This document shows, in pieces, positions 62,772 through 64,000 of a stretch of DNA of 64,000 nucleotides. Origin of the DNA: Flavobacterium magnum (GTDB lineage Bacteria > Bacteroidota > Bacteroidia > Flavobacteriales > Flavobacteriaceae); the NCBI RefSeq assembly GCF_003055625.1, contig NZ_CP028811.1, positions 3,400,208 through 3,464,207 on the forward strand. Reading direction: 5' to 3'. The notes beneath the pieces were generated by a model. The model searched no databases, was not told the DNA's origin, and saw only the letters and a list, made by a program, of their open reading frames with translations. Within the stretch, counting starts at the first letter, position 1. The number at the start of each line of letters is the position of its first letter. Both the position numbers and the translations under genes were made by a program.

Positions 62772-63385
62772 ACCCAGAGACACAGGACACTTTCAATACC
62801 ATTTTACAACCATCAGAAGAAGTGCTTTTCAAGGAGAAAGGCAGTAAATTCTTCGGCTATGCGTTTCCCATAACCTCTGAAACAGAAGTACGTCCCATCC
62901 TTGAGCAGCTCCGTAGCCGACATTATGCCGCACGGCATTGGTGCTATGCTTACCAATTGGGCGCAGAAAAAGTCACCTTTCGCGCGAATGACGACGGCGA
63001 GCCCAACAACAGCGCCGGAATGCCGATTTACGGACAGATACAGTCCTTTAAGGTAACCGATATCCTTGTTGTTGTCGTGCGTTATTTCGGTGGCATCAAA
63101 CTCGGCGTAGGCGGGTTGATTTCAGCTTATAAAACCACGGCACAAATGGCCCTGGAGCAGTCTGACATCACCGAGAAGGTCATCCGGATTCATTTTGAGC
63201 TGCGTTTCGGCTACAAAAACCTCAACAAAGTGATGCGGATGATTCGTGAAAACCAGCTCGAAATCATCTCCCAAAAAATGGAAAACGACTGCGAAATGGA
63301 AATTTCATGCCGGAAAAAAACCGCAGAAAATGTGTTTGAGCAGTTCCAATCGGCATTTGAAATCGACATACAAAAGAAGCCCTGA
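62768..63385 (+). CDS. YigZ/IMPACT family protein
   Basis: 205 aa. The N-terminal IMPACT domain has KEKGSKFFGYAFPI, HYAARHWCYAYQLG, the signature DDGEPNNSAGMPI near 77-89 and RYFGGIKLGVGGLISAYK near 100-118. The C-terminal DUF1949-type domain is present (residues about 135-200). Related to the IMPACT regulators of translation. The bacterial role is unsettled. Overlaps the HAD gene by ATGA, so the ribD-HAD-yigZ run is one operon. Confidence 0.92.
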   Translation: MNPETQDTFNTILQPSEEVLFKEKGSKFFGYAFPITSETEVRPILEQLRSRHYAARHWCYAYQLGAEKVTFRANDDGEPNNSAGMPIYGQIQSFKVTDILVVVVRYFGGIKLGVGGLISAYKTTAQMALEQSDITEKVIRIHFELRFGYKNLNKVMRMIRENQLEIISQKMENDCEMEISCRKKTAENVFEQFQSAFEIDIQKKP

Positions 63386-63399
63386 CAAAACAATTATTC

Positions 63400-63810
63400 T
63401 TACGTCTTATCCATCGCCGAAATACGCTCCGAAATGTACTCAGGAGGGGGTGTCGGACGGCCGGTTTTCATATCGACAAACACCAGTACGGAGGTCGCAA
63501 TTGTTAATAACTCGGACTGCTCGTTATACAGCTCATAATCAAATTCTATACGAACGGACGATTGATTTTTTAAGATAGTTTTAACAATCAGTAAATCGTC
63601 GTATCTGGCGGGCTTTTTATAGTTCATCGTGAGGGATACGACCGGGAGCATAATGCCGTTCTCCTCCATCCATCGGTACGAAATCCCCAGGTTTCTCAGC
63701 CATTCCACGCGTCCCATCTCAAAATACTGCGCATAATTGCCATGGTAAACAACGCCCATCTGGTCCGTTTCGGCGTATCGTACGCGCACCTCGATCTGAT
63801 GTGTTCTCAT
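63400..63810 (-). CDS. Acyl-CoA thioesterase, YbgC/4HBT hot-dog type
   Basis: 136 aa single hot-dog domain: IEVRVRYAETDQMGVVYHGN with catalytic Asp16, YFEMGRVEWLRNLG, and the conserved YDDLLIVKT strand. Members hydrolyse acyl-CoA or acyl-ACP thioesters, and the YbgC group is linked to envelope phospholipid metabolism. It converges on the yigZ gene with 14 bp between the stops. There is no Tol-Pal gene beside it. Confidence 0.9.
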   Translation of the reverse strand: MRTHQIEVRVRYAETDQMGVVYHGNYAQYFEMGRVEWLRNLGISYRWMEENGIMLPVVSLTMNYKKPARYDDLLIVKTILKNQSSVRIEFDYELYNEQSELLTIATSVLVFVDMKTGRPTPPPEYISERISAMDKT

Positions 63811-64000
63811 ATTTTATTTAGACTAATTTTAACATTTTTAATACCCTATACTTACGATAATTTTTTTACAAAATCAATTGCGAATTATTTTTTTTTAAAG
63901 AATTTTGTTCACATATTTGTTCTCCCGAACATGAGAGGATTTTCCACTTCCGTTTTTGTAAGATAAACCATTAAATTAACAAAAAACTTAGGCCAATAAG

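Overview
The window is chromosomal DNA of a Flavobacterium-like member of the Flavobacteriaceae (Bacteroidetes). The evidence is the gene families (DUF4199, DUF4290, DUF5686, PorT-type barrels, SprB repeats, T9SS type A sorting domains), Bacteroidetes promoters of the form TTG/TTTG-N19-20-TAnnTTTG, the lack of Shine-Dalgarno sites, and a 6S-Flavo-type RNA between zapA and rny. By eye the base composition is richer in G+C than is usual for Flavobacterium.

1-34 kb is mostly housekeeping. In order: a partial GlmU-like nucleotidyltransferase and rpmE2; a DUF4199/GT2 pair; a structured intergenic RNA resembling Flavo-1; phosphosugar mutase plus MsbA-like exporter, followed by an uncatalogued 59-aa membrane protein and a DUF2971 protein. 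A probable metal-uptake locus follows (porin, imelysin lipoprotein, diheme DUF1111 lipoprotein). It converges on a calcium-loop lipoprotein and an M23 peptidase/TonB-receptor pair whose receptor gene carries a frameshift. Next come a ZapB-like coiled coil, zapA, 6S RNA and rny; a histidine kinase/response regulator pair; xerD; two divergent outer-membrane barrels; aroQ; a DUF5686 protein; murA (with Asp at the usual Cys position), DUF4290 and DUF493; a P-loop ATPase; recQ-fmt; HU; YqgE; a class IV aminotransferase; and a START-like protein.

35-57.5 kb, between an elongator tRNA-Met and hisS, is a 22-kb array of four co-oriented genes for type IX-secreted proteins: a 2696-aa metalloprotease/SprB-repeat protein, two giant multidomain proteins with glycine-rich heads (2358 and 1806 aa), and a 260-aa protein that is a stand-alone copy of the C-terminal module shared by the other three. 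An ATCGAT-centred palindrome and CAACGA elements recur at similar distances upstream of these genes and may be a shared control signal. This cluster is the most distinctive part of the window.

57.5-64 kb returns to core genes: hisS, an FtsX/MacB-like permease, divergent prmC and ribD, a HAD hydrolase, a YigZ/IMPACT protein and a YbgC-like thioesterase. The window ends in an AT-rich stretch that may lead into the next gene (possibly dnaA, by remembered gene order only).
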